From the NCBI GenBank assembly GCA_027310565.1, contig DAIDAP010000015.1, positions 1 to 64,000 on the forward strand: a stretch of DNA of 64,000 bases, in the 5' to 3' direction. Source of the stretch: Chloroflexota bacterium (GTDB taxonomy: Bacteria; Chloroflexota; Limnocylindria; P2-11E). Position 1 is the first letter of the stretch. Each line of letters starts with the position of its first letter. The translations under genes were made by a program, and so were the position numbers. The notes under the pieces were generated by a model. It was not told the DNA's origin, made no database searches, and saw only the letters and a program-made list of their open reading frames with translations. Of the stretch, positions 7,894-15,249 are shown in pieces.

Positions 7894-9560
7894 AGACACT
7901 GAAGCCAGCGAAGGACAAGGAGACCGAGAAGGCGGCCGCCCCCGAGCGCACCGGGATCCACCCGGAGCACAAGGAGCAGGCGGAGCGTCTGCTCGCGCGC
8001 GGCCGGCAGCAGGGCTACGTCACGCAGGAGGACATCGTGCGCGCGATGCCCGACGCGGAGCCGGGTGAGATCGAGGAGCTCCTCCTCGCGCTCGACGACA
8101 ACAACGTCGAGATCCTCGAGGCCGAGCGCGGCCCGAACTGGGCGCAGGTCAAAGAGGAAGAGGAAGAGACCGAGGAGATGCAGCGCGAGGACGCCATCTC
8201 GGCGGTCCTCGCCTCGGACCTCATCAGCGTCGACGACCCGGTGCGCATGTACCTCAAGGAGATCGGCAAGGTCCCGCTGCTCACCGCAGAGGAGGAGGTC
8301 AACCTCGCCAAGTCCATCGAGCTGGGTGAGCAGGCGCTCATGTCGCCGGCGCTGTCGGCCGTGCACCTGTACGAGCTGGGCGTCGAGACGAAGAAGCGCA
8401 TGGCCGTCGGCCGGCCCAAGGAGTACGTCGACGAGGCCACCCGCTTCACCCTGAAGGCGCTGCGGCGCACGCTCGACGACGACGAGGGCGGCAGGGAGCT
8501 GCGCCGGCTCACCAACCGGCTGCTCCGGCTGCGCGACCCGCTGAAGGCCGAGGCGAACAGCAAGGAGATCTCGACCGAGGCGAAGCTCCTCATCGACGAG
8601 ACCGTCGCGCTCGTCGACGCCGCGCGCCGCGACCCCGAGCGGCTGGCCTTCCGCATCCTGCCGCAGTACGCGAAGATACACGGCCCGGCCGAGGGGGCGG
8701 AGCGTCTCGGCGAGCTCGTCATGCTCGGCCAGGAGATCCGCGACGTGCTGGTGAAGCACCTCGGCCAGCTCGTCGTCGCGGACGCCGACGAGCAGCGCGC
8801 GCTGCGCCGCCTGGCGGACGAGCTCATCCAGAAGGGCGACGACGCGCGGCACAACCTCACCGAGGCGAACCTGCGCCTGGTGGTGTCGATCGCGAAGAAG
8901 TACATCGGCCGTGGCATGAGCTTCCTCGACCTCATCCAGGAGGGGAACATCGGCCTCATCCGCGCGGTCGAGAAGTTCGACTACCGCAAGGGGTACAAGT
9001 TCTCCACCTACGCGACGTGGTGGATCCGCCAGGCCATCACGCGCGCCATCGCGGACCAGGCGCGGACGATCCGCATCCCGGTCCACATGGTGGAGACGAT
9101 CAACAAGCTCATCCGCGTCTCGCGCGGCCTGCTCCAGGAGCTGGGGCGGGAGCCGACCGCGGAGGAGATCGCCGAGCGCATGCTCATCACGCCGGACAAG
9201 GTGCGCGAGATCGTGAAGGTCTCGCAGGAGCCGGTCTCCCTCGAGACGCCCATCGGCGAGGAGGAGGACAGCCACCTCGGCGACTTCATCCCCGACAACC
9301 AGGCGCTCGCGCCGTCCGACGCGGCGAGCCACAAGCTGCTCAAGGAGCAGGTGGAGAGCGTGCTCGAGGGCCTCACCGGCCGCGAGCGGCGTGTGCTCCA
9401 GCTGCGCTTCGGCCTCGAGGACGGCCGCACGCGCACGCTCGAAGAGGTCGGCCGCGAGTTCAACGTCACGCGCGAGCGCATCCGCCAGATAGAGGCGAAG
9501 GCGCTGCGCAAGCTGCGGCACCCCTCGCGGAGCCGGAAGCTCAAGGACTACCTGGAGTGA
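7890..9560 (+). CDS. rpoD: RNA polymerase primary sigma factor
   Basis: 556-residue group 1 sigma-70. Region 1.1 occupies about 1-95, and region 1.2 contains [17 protein letters not shown]. An acidic and variable non-conserved insert follows. Region 2 ([29 protein letters not shown]) binds the -10 element and melts DNA. Region 3 and region 4.2 ([19 protein letters not shown]) recognise the -35 element. Region 2.4 has the usual residues, consistent with the TANNNT -10 elements seen throughout the window. The ATG overlaps the dnaG stop by four bases. A strong terminator begins six bases after the stop. Confidence 0.98.
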   Translation: MKTLKPAKDKETEKAAAPERTGIHPEHKEQAERLLARGRQQGYVTQEDIVRAMPDAEPGEIEELLLALDDNNVEILEAERGPNWAQVKEEEEETEEMQREDAISAVLASDLISVDDPVRMYLKEIGKVPLLTAEEEVNLAKSIELGEQALMSPALSAVHLYELGVETKKRMAVGRPKEYVDEATRFTLKALRRTLDDDEGGRELRRLTNRLLRLRDPLKAEANSKEISTEAKLLIDETVALVDAARRDPERLAFRILPQYAKIHGPAEGAERLGELVMLGQEIRDVLVKHLGQLVVADADEQRALRRLADELIQKGDDARHNLTEANLRLVVSIAKKYIGRGMSFLDLIQEGNIGLIRAVEKFDYRKGYKFSTYATWWIRQAITRAIADQARTIRIPVHMVETINKLIRVSRGLLQELGREPTAEEIAERMLITPDKVREIVKVSQEPVSLETPIGEEEDSHLGDFIPDNQALAPSDAASHKLLKEQVESVLEGLTGRERRVLQLRFGLEDGRTRTLEEVGREFNVTRERIRQIEAKALRKLRHPSRSRKLKDYLE

Positions 9561-9565
9561 CGGGG

Positions 9566-9589
9566 GAGGGCCGCCGAGAGGCGGCCCTC
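9566..9589 (+). terminator. Intrinsic terminator of the dnaG-rpoD operon
   Basis: A 10-bp G+C-rich stem (GAGGGCCGCC paired with GGCGGCCCTC) closes a GAGA tetraloop and is followed by TTCATCTCCCC. It sits between convergent rpoD and the nitroreductase gene. Confidence 0.85.
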
Positions 9590-9590
9590 T

Positions 9591-10124
9591 TCATCTCCCC
9601 TTCGTCGCCCCCAGGCGCTCGTACGAGACGAGCTCCTCGAGCGGCCTGCGCCCCCGGCGGGGGCCCGTCGGCCGGGGGTCGTCGCGCGAGCGCGGCCGGC
9701 CGATCATCACGATCTGATGCGCGGCCAGGGTGTCGGGGACGCCGAGGATGCGCTTCGCCGCGCGCTCCTGCTCGGGGTCGCCGAACCAGGCGACCCCGCC
9801 GCCGTACCCGAGCATCGTCGCGCCGGTGAGCAGGCGCTCGGTGACGCGCCCCTCGTCGTAGGCATGCTCGACCTCGAGCACGATGGCGACGCCGAGCGGC
9901 GCTTCCGCGAGCCAGGTGATGTTCGGACGGAGCGCCGCGAGCTTCCGGAGCGTCTGGGGGTCGCGGACGACGATGAACCGCCACGGCTGCGCGTTGCGCG
10001 AGCTTCCCGTCCAGCGTGCGAGCTCGAGCAGCGCCCGCACGACCTCGTCGGGGACGGGCTCGTCCGTGTACATGCGGATCTGGCTGACCCGGCGGATCGG
10101 CCGCAGCGCGGCTGGGAGCCTCAT
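9591..10124 (-). CDS. Nitroreductase-family FMN oxidoreductase
   Basis: 177 residues with the FMN-binding signature of the family: ARWTGSSRNAQPWRFIVV near residues 34-51, and a central HxxYDEGRVTERLL region. A GGGVAWFGDPEQERAAKRILG stretch corresponds to the helix preceding the substrate pocket. Such enzymes reduce nitro groups, quinones or flavins with NAD(P)H; the substrate cannot be read from sequence. The ATG at 10124 has CATCAT ending 7 bases upstream, so a leaderless transcript is likely. It is divergent from a 66-residue helical gene, with overlapping promoters. Confidence 0.85.
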   Translation of the reverse strand: MRLPAALRPIRRVSQIRMYTDEPVPDEVVRALLELARWTGSSRNAQPWRFIVVRDPQTLRKLAALRPNITWLAEAPLGVAIVLEVEHAYDEGRVTERLLTGATMLGYGGGVAWFGDPEQERAAKRILGVPDTLAAHQIVMIGRPRSRDDPRPTGPRRGRRPLEELVSYERLGATKGR

Positions 10125-10129
10125 GGTGC

Positions 10130-10136
10130 GATGATG
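10130..10136. promoter_or_regulatory. Symmetric divergent -10 (GATGAT / CATCAT)
   Basis: GATGAT (10130-10135, plus) ends 8 bases before ATG 10143. On the minus strand CATCAT (10136-10131) ends 7 bases before ATG 10124. The two starts are only 18 bases apart, so both genes would be leaderless from one shared element. Confidence 0.4.
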
Positions 10137-10142
10137 ACGCAC

Positions 10143-10343
10143 ATGGCGGAGATCGACGCGGGCGAGCTCGAGCGGCTCGGGTCCGCGCTGCGCCTGGCGG
10201 AATCCGCGCTCGAGGAGGCCCTCGAGGCGGCCGAGAACCTCGGCAGCTTCGACCGCCGCTTCGACGTCCCGCGCGCCGTCGCCGGGGCGCAGCGGCTCGT
10301 GCAGAACGCGAGCGAGGCGGTCCAAGCGGCGCGCGAGCGCTAG
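10143..10343 (+). CDS. Small helical hypothetical protein
   Basis: 66 residues, almost entirely predicted alpha-helix with heptad-like Leu/Ala spacing (GELERLGSALRLAESALEEALEAA). There is no membrane segment or known motif. ATG 10143 is preferred over the tandem ATG at 10131/10134 because of the promoter spacing. The TAG stop lies in the CTAG that flanks the second MITE copy, so the insertion landed on the stop codon and preserved it. Function unknown. Confidence 0.55.
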   Translation: MAEIDAGELERLGSALRLAESALEEALEAAENLGSFDRRFDVPRAVAGAQRLVQNASEAVQAARER

Positions 10344-10519
10344 TGTCGCGCACCGGGAATCCCTCGCCGCCGCATCGGCCCAGACGGCCGATGCCGGTGT
10401 CGCCTTCGTCCGGGCGCTCCTCACGTATCTGCGGACACGCTCCGGTGCGTCCTCCTCGGCTCCGTGGCCTCGGCCGTCCGGGCCGCGCATCGTCAAGGTA
10501 TCTCCGGCGCGCGACACTA
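10341..10519. mobile_element. MITE-like element, copy 2 (inverted)
   Basis: A 179-bp copy of the element at 104-281 in opposite orientation, with a few substitutions and small indels. The ends read TAGTGTCGCGCACCGG and CCGGCGCGCGACACTA, so the terminal repeats match at 15 of 16 positions. CTAG flanks both ends (10340-10343 and 10517-10520). The central palindrome is mutated here (GTATCTGCGGACAC), while the ATCGGCC-type hairpin is kept. The left end supplies the stop of the 66-residue gene; the right end lies 10 bases upstream of the interrupted methyltransferase reading frame. Confidence 0.85.
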
Positions 10520-10529
10520 GGATGCCGTC

Positions 10530-11129
10530 ATGCGTGAGCTCATCGGCAAGCGGCTCCTCGACGTAGACGTCGGTTAGCTCGCCGCGCGCGCCCGCGCGTA
10601 CCCGCGCGTCGTCGTCGACGTCGGCACGGGTGACGGGCGCGCTCCGCTCCACGTCGCGCGCACGCGGGCGGATGTCTACGCCGTCGGCATCGAGCCGTCG
10701 CTCGACGCGCTGCGCCGGACCGCGCGCGCGCTCGCGCGCCGGCCGCTGCCGAACATCGCGCTGCTCGTCTCCACGGTGGAGGACGCGGCGGCGCTCGGCC
10801 CGGTCGCGGACGAGGTGACCGTCGCGCTCCCGTGGGGCCCGCTGCTCGACGGCGTGCTGGGCGGGCGGCCCGACGTGCTGGCGGCGATCGCGGCCCTCGT
10901 GCGGCCCGGCGGCCGCGTGCGCGTGGTGGTGTCGGCCACGCCGCGCGACGGCCGAGAGCCACCCTCGGTCGGCGATCTCCGCGCCGCGTACGCGGCGGCG
11001 GGCCTCCGCCTGAGCTGCGCGCGGGCGGCGACGCGCGCCGACGTCGTGGCGGCGGGCTCCACCTGGGGGAAGCGTCTGGGCGCGGGCGCCCGGCGGCCGG
11101 CCCTCCTGATCGAGGCGCGGCGCGCGTAG
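10530..11129 (+). pseudogene. KamB/NpmA-like 16S rRNA m1A1408 methyltransferase with in-frame amber codon
   Basis: One reading frame of 199 codons matches this methyltransferase family. The N-terminus is MRELIGKRLLDVDVG and the SAM-binding motif is VVVDVGTGDGRAPLHVA. Then comes the family motif LPWGPLLDGVL, and the C-terminal STWGKRLGAGARRPALL corresponds to the conserved WAKRL block. The frame is broken by a single TAG at 10575-10577, codon 16. No ATG, GTG or TTG follows in frame until GTG 10776, which would drop the SAM site. Active members methylate A1408 in the ribosomal A site and give broad aminoglycoside resistance. This copy is probably dead, unless the amber codon is read through or is a sequence error. 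Confidence 0.75.
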
Positions 11130-11149
11130 CCCCGGCCGCGGCGCCTCAC

Positions 11150-12040
11150 TCAGGCGTGGCTGGCCGCCTCCGATCGCTCGTGGTCCGGCGTCTCGAGCTG
11201 GAAGGTCGAGTGCTCGATGTCGAAGTCGTCGGCGAGGCAGCGGGAGAGCTCGCGCAGCACTCCGGCGCGATCGGCGGCGTCGTCCACCACGACATGCGCC
11301 GAGATGACGTTCATCCCGCTGGTGATCGCCCACACGTGGAGGTCGTGCACGCCGCGCACGCCGGCGGTCTCCAGGATGTGCCGCCGGACATGTGCGACCT
11401 CGAGGTCCTTGGGGGTCGCCTCCAGCAGGACGTCGAGGGCCTCACGGAGCAGGGTCCAGGTGCGCGGGACGATGAGCAGCCCGATGAGGACCGACGCGAC
11501 CGCGTCGGCCGCCGCGAAGCCGGTGAGCGCGATGACCGCCCCGGCGACGAGCACCGCGACCGACCCGAGGGCGTCGGCCAGCACCTCGAGGTACGCGCCG
11601 CGCATGTTCAGGCTCCGCGTGCTGGGTCCGCGCAGCAGCGCCGCGGCGATCAGGTTGGCGGCGAGGCCGCCCGCCGCGACCGCCATCATCGGCCCGGTGA
11701 GGATCTCGGGCTCCTGCGTGAGGCGCTGGACGGCGCCCACGAGCACGGCGGCGGCGATGCCCAGGAGCAGCAGCGCGTTCACGATGGCGGCGAGGATCTC
11801 GAGCCGGTGGTAGCCGTAGCTGCGCCGATCCGTCGCCGGCCGCGCGGCGACGCCGATGGCCGCGAGCGCGAGGATCTGGCCGGTCATGTCGGTGAAGACA
11901 TGACCGGCGTCCGCGAGCAGCGCGAGCGAGTTCGCGAGCAGGCCGGTGACGATCTCGGCGACGAAGACGGTCGACGCGATCCCGAGGGCCGCGACCAGCC
12001 GCGACCGCGAGGCCGCCGCCGCGCTCTCCTTCGCCGCCAC
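11150..12040 (-). CDS. CDF-family cation efflux transporter
   Basis: 296 residues with six membrane helices followed by a cytoplasmic ferredoxin-like domain of about 90 residues (LEVAHVRRHILETAGVRGVHDLHVW). Metal-site motifs are LLADAGHVFTD in helix 2 and YLEVLADALGS in helix 5, where the usual His of HxxxD is Glu. It would export Zn, Cd or a related divalent cation in exchange for protons. The GTG at 12040 comes one base after the arsR stop, indicating coupling. The neighbouring regulator makes metal-inducible expression likely. An upstream frame to 12142 overlaps arsR and is rejected. Confidence 0.88.
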   Translation of the reverse strand: MAAKESAAAASRSRLVAALGIASTVFVAEIVTGLLANSLALLADAGHVFTDMTGQILALAAIGVAARPATDRRSYGYHRLEILAAIVNALLLLGIAAAVLVGAVQRLTQEPEILTGPMMAVAAGGLAANLIAAALLRGPSTRSLNMRGAYLEVLADALGSVAVLVAGAVIALTGFAAADAVASVLIGLLIVPRTWTLLREALDVLLEATPKDLEVAHVRRHILETAGVRGVHDLHVWAITSGMNVISAHVVVDDAADRAGVLRELSRCLADDFDIEHSTFQLETPDHERSEAASHA

Positions 12041-12041
12041 C

Positions 12042-12437
12042 CTAGGAGGCCGCCCGTGCCGCGCCCCGCTCGCGGGTGTGCCGGAGCGCGTCGCGGAAGA
12101 CGTGCCGCACGTGCGCGTCGGCGAGGCGGTAGTACACGACACGCCCCGCCCTCCGCCGCGTGACGACGTCCTCGGCGCGCAGGATGCGGAGCTGGTGGCT
12201 CATGGCGGACTGGCTGATCCCGACGAGCAGCGCGAGGTCGCACACGCACAGCTCCCTGGCCAGCGCGAGCGCGTGGAGGATCCGGCAGCGGGTCGGGTCG
12301 GCGAGGAGCGCGAACGTCGCCGAGAGCGACTCGGTGTCGCGCGCGGAGATCAGCCGGCCGAGCAGCGGGCGGACGTGCTCGGGGTGCAGGCACTCGACCT
12401 CGCACCGGTCCGGCGTGAGTGGGACATCTGTACGCAT
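12042..12437 (-). CDS. ArsR/SmtB-family metal-sensing repressor
   Basis: A winged-helix repressor of about 131 residues. The DNA-binding helix is in ISQSAMSHQLRILR, and the wing contains AGRVVYYRL. Metal ligands resemble CadC/CmtR sensors: an N-terminal Cys pair (CEVECLHPEH) and the alpha-3 ELCVCDLA motif. This argues for Cd, Pb or Zn sensing rather than arsenite. Two tandem ATGs are possible (12443 and 12437); the inner one better fits the TACGAT -10. It is followed directly by the CDF exporter it presumably controls. Confidence 0.88.
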   Translation of the reverse strand: MRTDVPLTPDRCEVECLHPEHVRPLLGRLISARDTESLSATFALLADPTRCRILHALALARELCVCDLALLVGISQSAMSHQLRILRAEDVVTRRRAGRVVYYRLADAHVRHVFRDALRHTRERGAARAAS

Positions 12438-12451
12438 GTTCATATATCGTA
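12434..12451 (-). promoter_or_regulatory. arsR promoter and possible operator half-site
   Basis: Minus-strand TACGAT (12451-12446) precedes the tandem ATGs. It is followed by ATATATGAACATGCG, which contains TATGAACA, one half of the SmtB-type operator (TGAACA...TGTTCA). A repressor bound here would cover the start site. The second half-site is not clear. Confidence 0.35.
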
Positions 12452-12555
12452 GCGTGGGCCGGCGCCTCCCGAGCTCATCGCGCCGGCGCCAGCCCGACGC
12501 CGCCGGCGATGCTCATCCGCGGACCGGCCGCGCGACGGAGACGCACCGCGTCCGC

Positions 12556-12561
12556 TAGAGT
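12556..12561 (+). promoter_or_regulatory. Predicted -10 (TAGAGT)
   Basis: Ends 8 bases before ATG 12569 of the 44-residue membrane protein, with no ribosome site between. Predicts a leaderless mRNA. Confidence 0.45.
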
Positions 12562-12568
12562 CGTCACG

Positions 12569-12703
12569 ATGACCGAGCAGCCGAAGCGGGCGACCGAGTC
12601 GCCGCGTCTCGAAGACCACCTCATCTACGCGCTCCTCGCGCTCCCCGTCTTCGCGGTCACCGTGCTGATCGCCGTCCTGATCGCGACGTTCGGGACGCGC
12701 TGA
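12569..12703 (+). CDS. Small single-span membrane protein
   Basis: 44 residues: a charged N-terminus (MTEQPKRATESPRLEDH) and one hydrophobic helix from about residue 18 to 40 (YALLALPVFAVTVLIAVLIA). It is likely anchored with the N-terminus in the cytoplasm. The 3' end overlaps the end of the opposing gene by 47 bases. No family recognised. Confidence 0.5.
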   Translation: MTEQPKRATESPRLEDHLIYALLALPVFAVTVLIAVLIATFGTR

Positions 12704-13193
12704 TCCGCGGGCGGCGCTCCGGCTGAGCCGCCGCCCCGCGACCTCCGGCAGGCGGCTTCCACTCGACGTCCGCCGGCAGCTCGCCGCGCAGGATCGGCTC
12801 GAGGACGCGCACGTAGGCCACGAAGCGGGAGACGACGCGTTCGCGCAGCTCGGCGCCGGCGAGCTCGAGCGAGAGCGGCTCCCATACCCGCGCCCAGCCC
12901 CTGTCCCAGTCCTCGATGCGCGCCTCGGGGCCGAGGGCGCGCTTCACCGCGGGCGCGCGGGCGCGGAAGGCCGCGAGCAGCCGCGCGTTCGTGAGGTCGT
13001 CCGCCTCGAAGTGCAGGCCGAGCTCCACGACGCGCAGGCGTGCGCGTACCCAGATCTCGTAGTGGAGCGCGGGATTGCCGTACCACGCCTTCGCCATGTG
13101 GGTCGTCGCGCTCCAGCGCGGAGCGCACAGTGCGGCGGGGAGCGAGGCACGCAGCGCCGCGTATGTGTCGCGGAAGATCGCGGACCACGGCAT
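12657..13193 (-). CDS. Hypothetical protein
   Basis: 178 residues. The well-structured part covers about 1-145: MPWSAIFRDTYAALR, ALHYEIWVRARLRVVELGLHFEA, WARVWEPLSLE, RFVAYVRVLEPIL. It is followed by a basic low-complexity tail. I do not recognise a family; the mixed helix/strand pattern and Trp/Tyr content suggest a soluble ligand-binding domain. TACCGT on the minus strand (13207-13202) ends 9 bases before the ATG. The tail overlaps the convergent 44-residue gene. Confidence 0.6.
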   Translation of the reverse strand: MPWSAIFRDTYAALRASLPAALCAPRWSATTHMAKAWYGNPALHYEIWVRARLRVVELGLHFEADDLTNARLLAAFRARAPAVKRALGPEARIEDWDRGWARVWEPLSLELAGAELRERVVSRFVAYVRVLEPILRGELPADVEWKPPAGGRGAAAQPERRPRISASRTSRSGRRSAR

Positions 13194-13275
13194 CGCGGAC
13201 GACGGTATCGCCAGACGCGCGGGTGGGCCGCGGACGACCGCCTTCGGATCCCACGGCGCGGGGGACGACCTCGGC

Positions 13276-13305
13276 TAAAATGACGCTACGCGATCGTTCG
13301 ATCGC
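13276..13305 (+). promoter_or_regulatory. tRNA-Asn promoter -10 and leader palindrome
   Basis: TAAAAT (13276-13281) is a good -10 about 30 bases before the tRNA. Between them lies a 7-bp inverted repeat with a 2-base spacer, GCGATCGTTCGATCGC (13290-13305), which may serve leader processing or be a protein site. Confidence 0.45.
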
Positions 13306-13312
13306 GATTCGA

Positions 13313-13384
13313 TCCGGTGCAGCACGACGGTCGTGCAGGGGACTGTTAATCCCTTGGTTGGAGGTTCGAATCCTCCCACCGGAG
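13313..13384 (+). tRNA. tRNA-Asn (GTT)
   Basis: A complete cloverleaf can be drawn. The acceptor is TCCGGTG/CACCGGA with discriminator G. The D stem is GCAC/GTGC with a short 7-base loop. The anticodon stem is GGGGA/TCCCT with loop CTGTTAA (anticodon GTT). The T stem is GGAGG/CCTCC with TTCGAAT. The 3' CCA is not encoded (GCCC follows). Confidence 0.96.
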
Positions 13385-13391
13385 CCCTGGG

Positions 13392-13409
13392 GGTCGCTCA
13401 GGCGACCTT
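13392..13409 (+). terminator. Possible terminator after tRNA-Asn
   Basis: GGTCGC (13392-13397) pairs with GCGACC (13402-13407) around a TCAG loop and is followed by TTCC. Short and without a long U tract, so tentative. Confidence 0.4.
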
Positions 13410-13637
13410 CCGCCGGTGGGCTCGCGCCCTCGGCCCTGCCCCGGCCGTGGCGTGAAGAGCTCCCATGAGACGATCGCGAAGATCGCCACGGAGACCACCG
13501 CGACGCTCACGCAACCATGGACACACCGCGCCGAGCACGAAGAGCGCGGTGTCGACTGGCCGCGGCCGAGCACCACGCCCCGGCGCGGCGCGGAGGGCCC
13601 GCGCCGCGCCGCGGCGATGCCTGGGGCCGAACGTACC
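13410..13637. other. Spacer without a confident gene
   Basis: The only suggestive signal is a minus-strand frame around 13400-13520 encoding one hydrophobic stretch (CVSVAVVSVAIFAIVSWEL). It runs into the tRNA and has no promoter or ribosome site I can identify. I do not call it a gene. Confidence 0.3.
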
Positions 13638-13643
13638 TATAGT
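13638..13643 (+). promoter_or_regulatory. Predicted -10 (TATAGT) of the catabolic operon
   Basis: TATAGT lies 49 bases before the FAH-family ATG, in an otherwise G+C-rich spacer. Unlike most promoters here it would give a normal leader, and a GGGAGGAAG ribosome site precedes the ATG. Confidence 0.5.
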
Positions 13644-13691
13644 CGTTGCGCGTCTTGTCTCGATCACACCTACACGGGAGGAAGCAGCATC

Positions 13692-14591
13692 ATGAAGCTC
13701 GCCACGGTGCGCACGCCGAGCGGTCCACGCGCGGCGGTCGCCGTCTCGGACGGGACGCTCGTCCCGATCGATCATCTCGTCGCCGGCGCGCCGGTGGACA
13801 TGGTCGGCGTCATCGCGGCGTGGCCCGGGCTGCGGAGTCGGGTCGCCGATGCCGCCGCCGGCCGGCGCGGCGGGGCCGCGCCGGACACCACCGAGCTCCT
13901 CGCGCCGATCCCGCATCCGCGCCGCAACGTCTTCTGCGTCGGGTGGAACTACTCGGAGCACTTCGCCGAGGGCGCGAGCGTCCGCGCGGCGTCGGGCACG
14001 ACGGAGCAGCGGGAGATCCCGGACTTCCCGGCCCTCTTCTCGAAGAATCCCGCGACGGTCACCGGGCCCAACGCGCCGATCTGGTTCCCCGCGCCGCACT
14101 CGGAGCAGCTCGACTGGGAGTGCGAGCTCGCGGTCGTCATCGGCGTGGCCGGGAGGGACATCGCCCAAGCACGTGCGGCCGAGCACGTGTTCGGCTACAC
14201 CTGCGCGAACGACGTCTCGGTCCGCGACGTGCAGCGTCGGCACGGTGGGCAATGGTTCAAAGGGAAGAACTTCGACAGCCACCTGCCGATGGGGCCATGG
14301 ATCGTGACCGCGGACGAGGTCGACCCCGGGGCGCTGCGCATCCAGACGCGCGTGAACGGCGTGACGAAGCAGGACTCGAACACCGGCTTCATGGTCTTCA
14401 AGATCCCGCGGCTCGTGCAGGAGTTCTCCGCCGGCTGCACGCTCGAGCCCGGCGACGTGCTCATCACCGGCACCCCCGAGGGCGTCGGGTTCGCGCGCAA
14501 ACCGCCCGAGTACCTGAAGATCGGCGACACGGTGGAGGTCGAGATCGAGGGTATCGGCGTGCTGCGCAACACGGTGCAGGGGAGGACGTAG
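13692..14591 (+). CDS. Fumarylacetoacetate hydrolase-family protein
   Basis: 299 residues. The FAH fold domain starts near residue 75 (NVFCVGWNYSEHFAEG). Metal ligands lie in WECELAVVIG and NDVSVRDVQRR; the C-terminal ITGTPEGVGFARKP loop closes the active site. Family members hydrolyse or hydrate C-C bonds of diketo acids from aromatic degradation (for example HpcE-like, 2-keto-4-pentenoate hydratase-like). First gene of an operon with an UPF0173 hydrolase and an aldehyde dehydrogenase, which fits oxo-acid catabolism. The ATG has a GGGAGGAAG ribosome site. Confidence 0.88.
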   Translation: MKLATVRTPSGPRAAVAVSDGTLVPIDHLVAGAPVDMVGVIAAWPGLRSRVADAAAGRRGGAAPDTTELLAPIPHPRRNVFCVGWNYSEHFAEGASVRAASGTTEQREIPDFPALFSKNPATVTGPNAPIWFPAPHSEQLDWECELAVVIGVAGRDIAQARAAEHVFGYTCANDVSVRDVQRRHGGQWFKGKNFDSHLPMGPWIVTADEVDPGALRIQTRVNGVTKQDSNTGFMVFKIPRLVQEFSAGCTLEPGDVLITGTPEGVGFARKPPEYLKIGDTVEVEIEGIGVLRNTVQGRT

Positions 14592-15245
14592 ATGCTCGAG
14601 TCATTCACCTGGTATAAGCAGTCGGCGTATCGCTACAAGGGCGAGCGGCTCGTCGTCTACATCGACCCGTGGGGACTCGCGGGCGACCTGCCCCCCGCGG
14701 ACCTGCTGCTCATCACGCACGCCCATGGCGACCACTTCTCGACGGAGGACATCGACCGCGTGAGGACGGCGAAGACCGTGCAGGTCGCGCCGGCCGACGT
14801 CGCGAGGGAGCTCTCGGGCAACGTGAGGGCGGTGCGGCCCGGCGAGCGCCTCGACGCGGCGGGTGTGAAGCTGGAGACGGTCCCCGCGTACAACATCGAT
14901 CCAGCGCGGCTCCAGGCGCATCCCAAAGCGAACAACTGGGTCGGCTACGTCCTGCGGCTCGGCGGGCACACCTACTACCACGCCGGCGACACGGACCACC
15001 TGCCCGAGCTCGAACGGATCAAGACCGACGTCGCGTTCCTCCCGATCGGCGGCGGCGGCTTCGTCATGACCGTCGACGAGGCCGCGTCGCTGGCGAAGGC
15101 GATGAGGCCGAAGATCGCGGTGCCCATGCACTACGGGTTCTATCCGGGTGTCGGCGTCGCGGGCGACGGCGAGCGCTTCAAGAAGACCGCGAGCGGTGTC
15201 GACGTCCGCGTCCTGACCCCGGTCGTGCCGTTCGCGAACAGGTGA
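14592..15245 (+). CDS. UPF0173 metallo-beta-lactamase-fold hydrolase
   Basis: 217 residues with the metallo-beta-lactamase motif THAHGDH near residue 42 and later metal ligands in YYHAGDTDHLPEL and PMHYGFYPG. This is the UPF0173 (YtkL/UlaG-like) family, whose substrates are mostly unknown. The ATG directly abuts the FAH-family stop codon (TAGATG), so the two are co-translated. Context suggests hydrolysis of a lactone or thioester intermediate, but this is inference. Confidence 0.85.
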   Translation: MLESFTWYKQSAYRYKGERLVVYIDPWGLAGDLPPADLLLITHAHGDHFSTEDIDRVRTAKTVQVAPADVARELSGNVRAVRPGERLDAAGVKLETVPAYNIDPARLQAHPKANNWVGYVLRLGGHTYYHAGDTDHLPELERIKTDVAFLPIGGGGFVMTVDEAASLAKAMRPKIAVPMHYGFYPGVGVAGDGERFKKTASGVDVRVLTPVVPFANR

Positions 15246-15249
15246 CGCG

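Noticed and set aside
10575..10577. Amber codon as a pyrrolysine site
   Set aside because: No pyrrolysine genes or tRNA(CUA) in view, and several genes here end in TAG, including the MITE junctions; loss of function is simpler.
13346..13576. Minus-strand single-span membrane protein gene downstream of the catabolic promoter
   Set aside because: The frame overlaps tRNA-Asn, and I see no promoter or ribosome site; one hydrophobic stretch is not enough.
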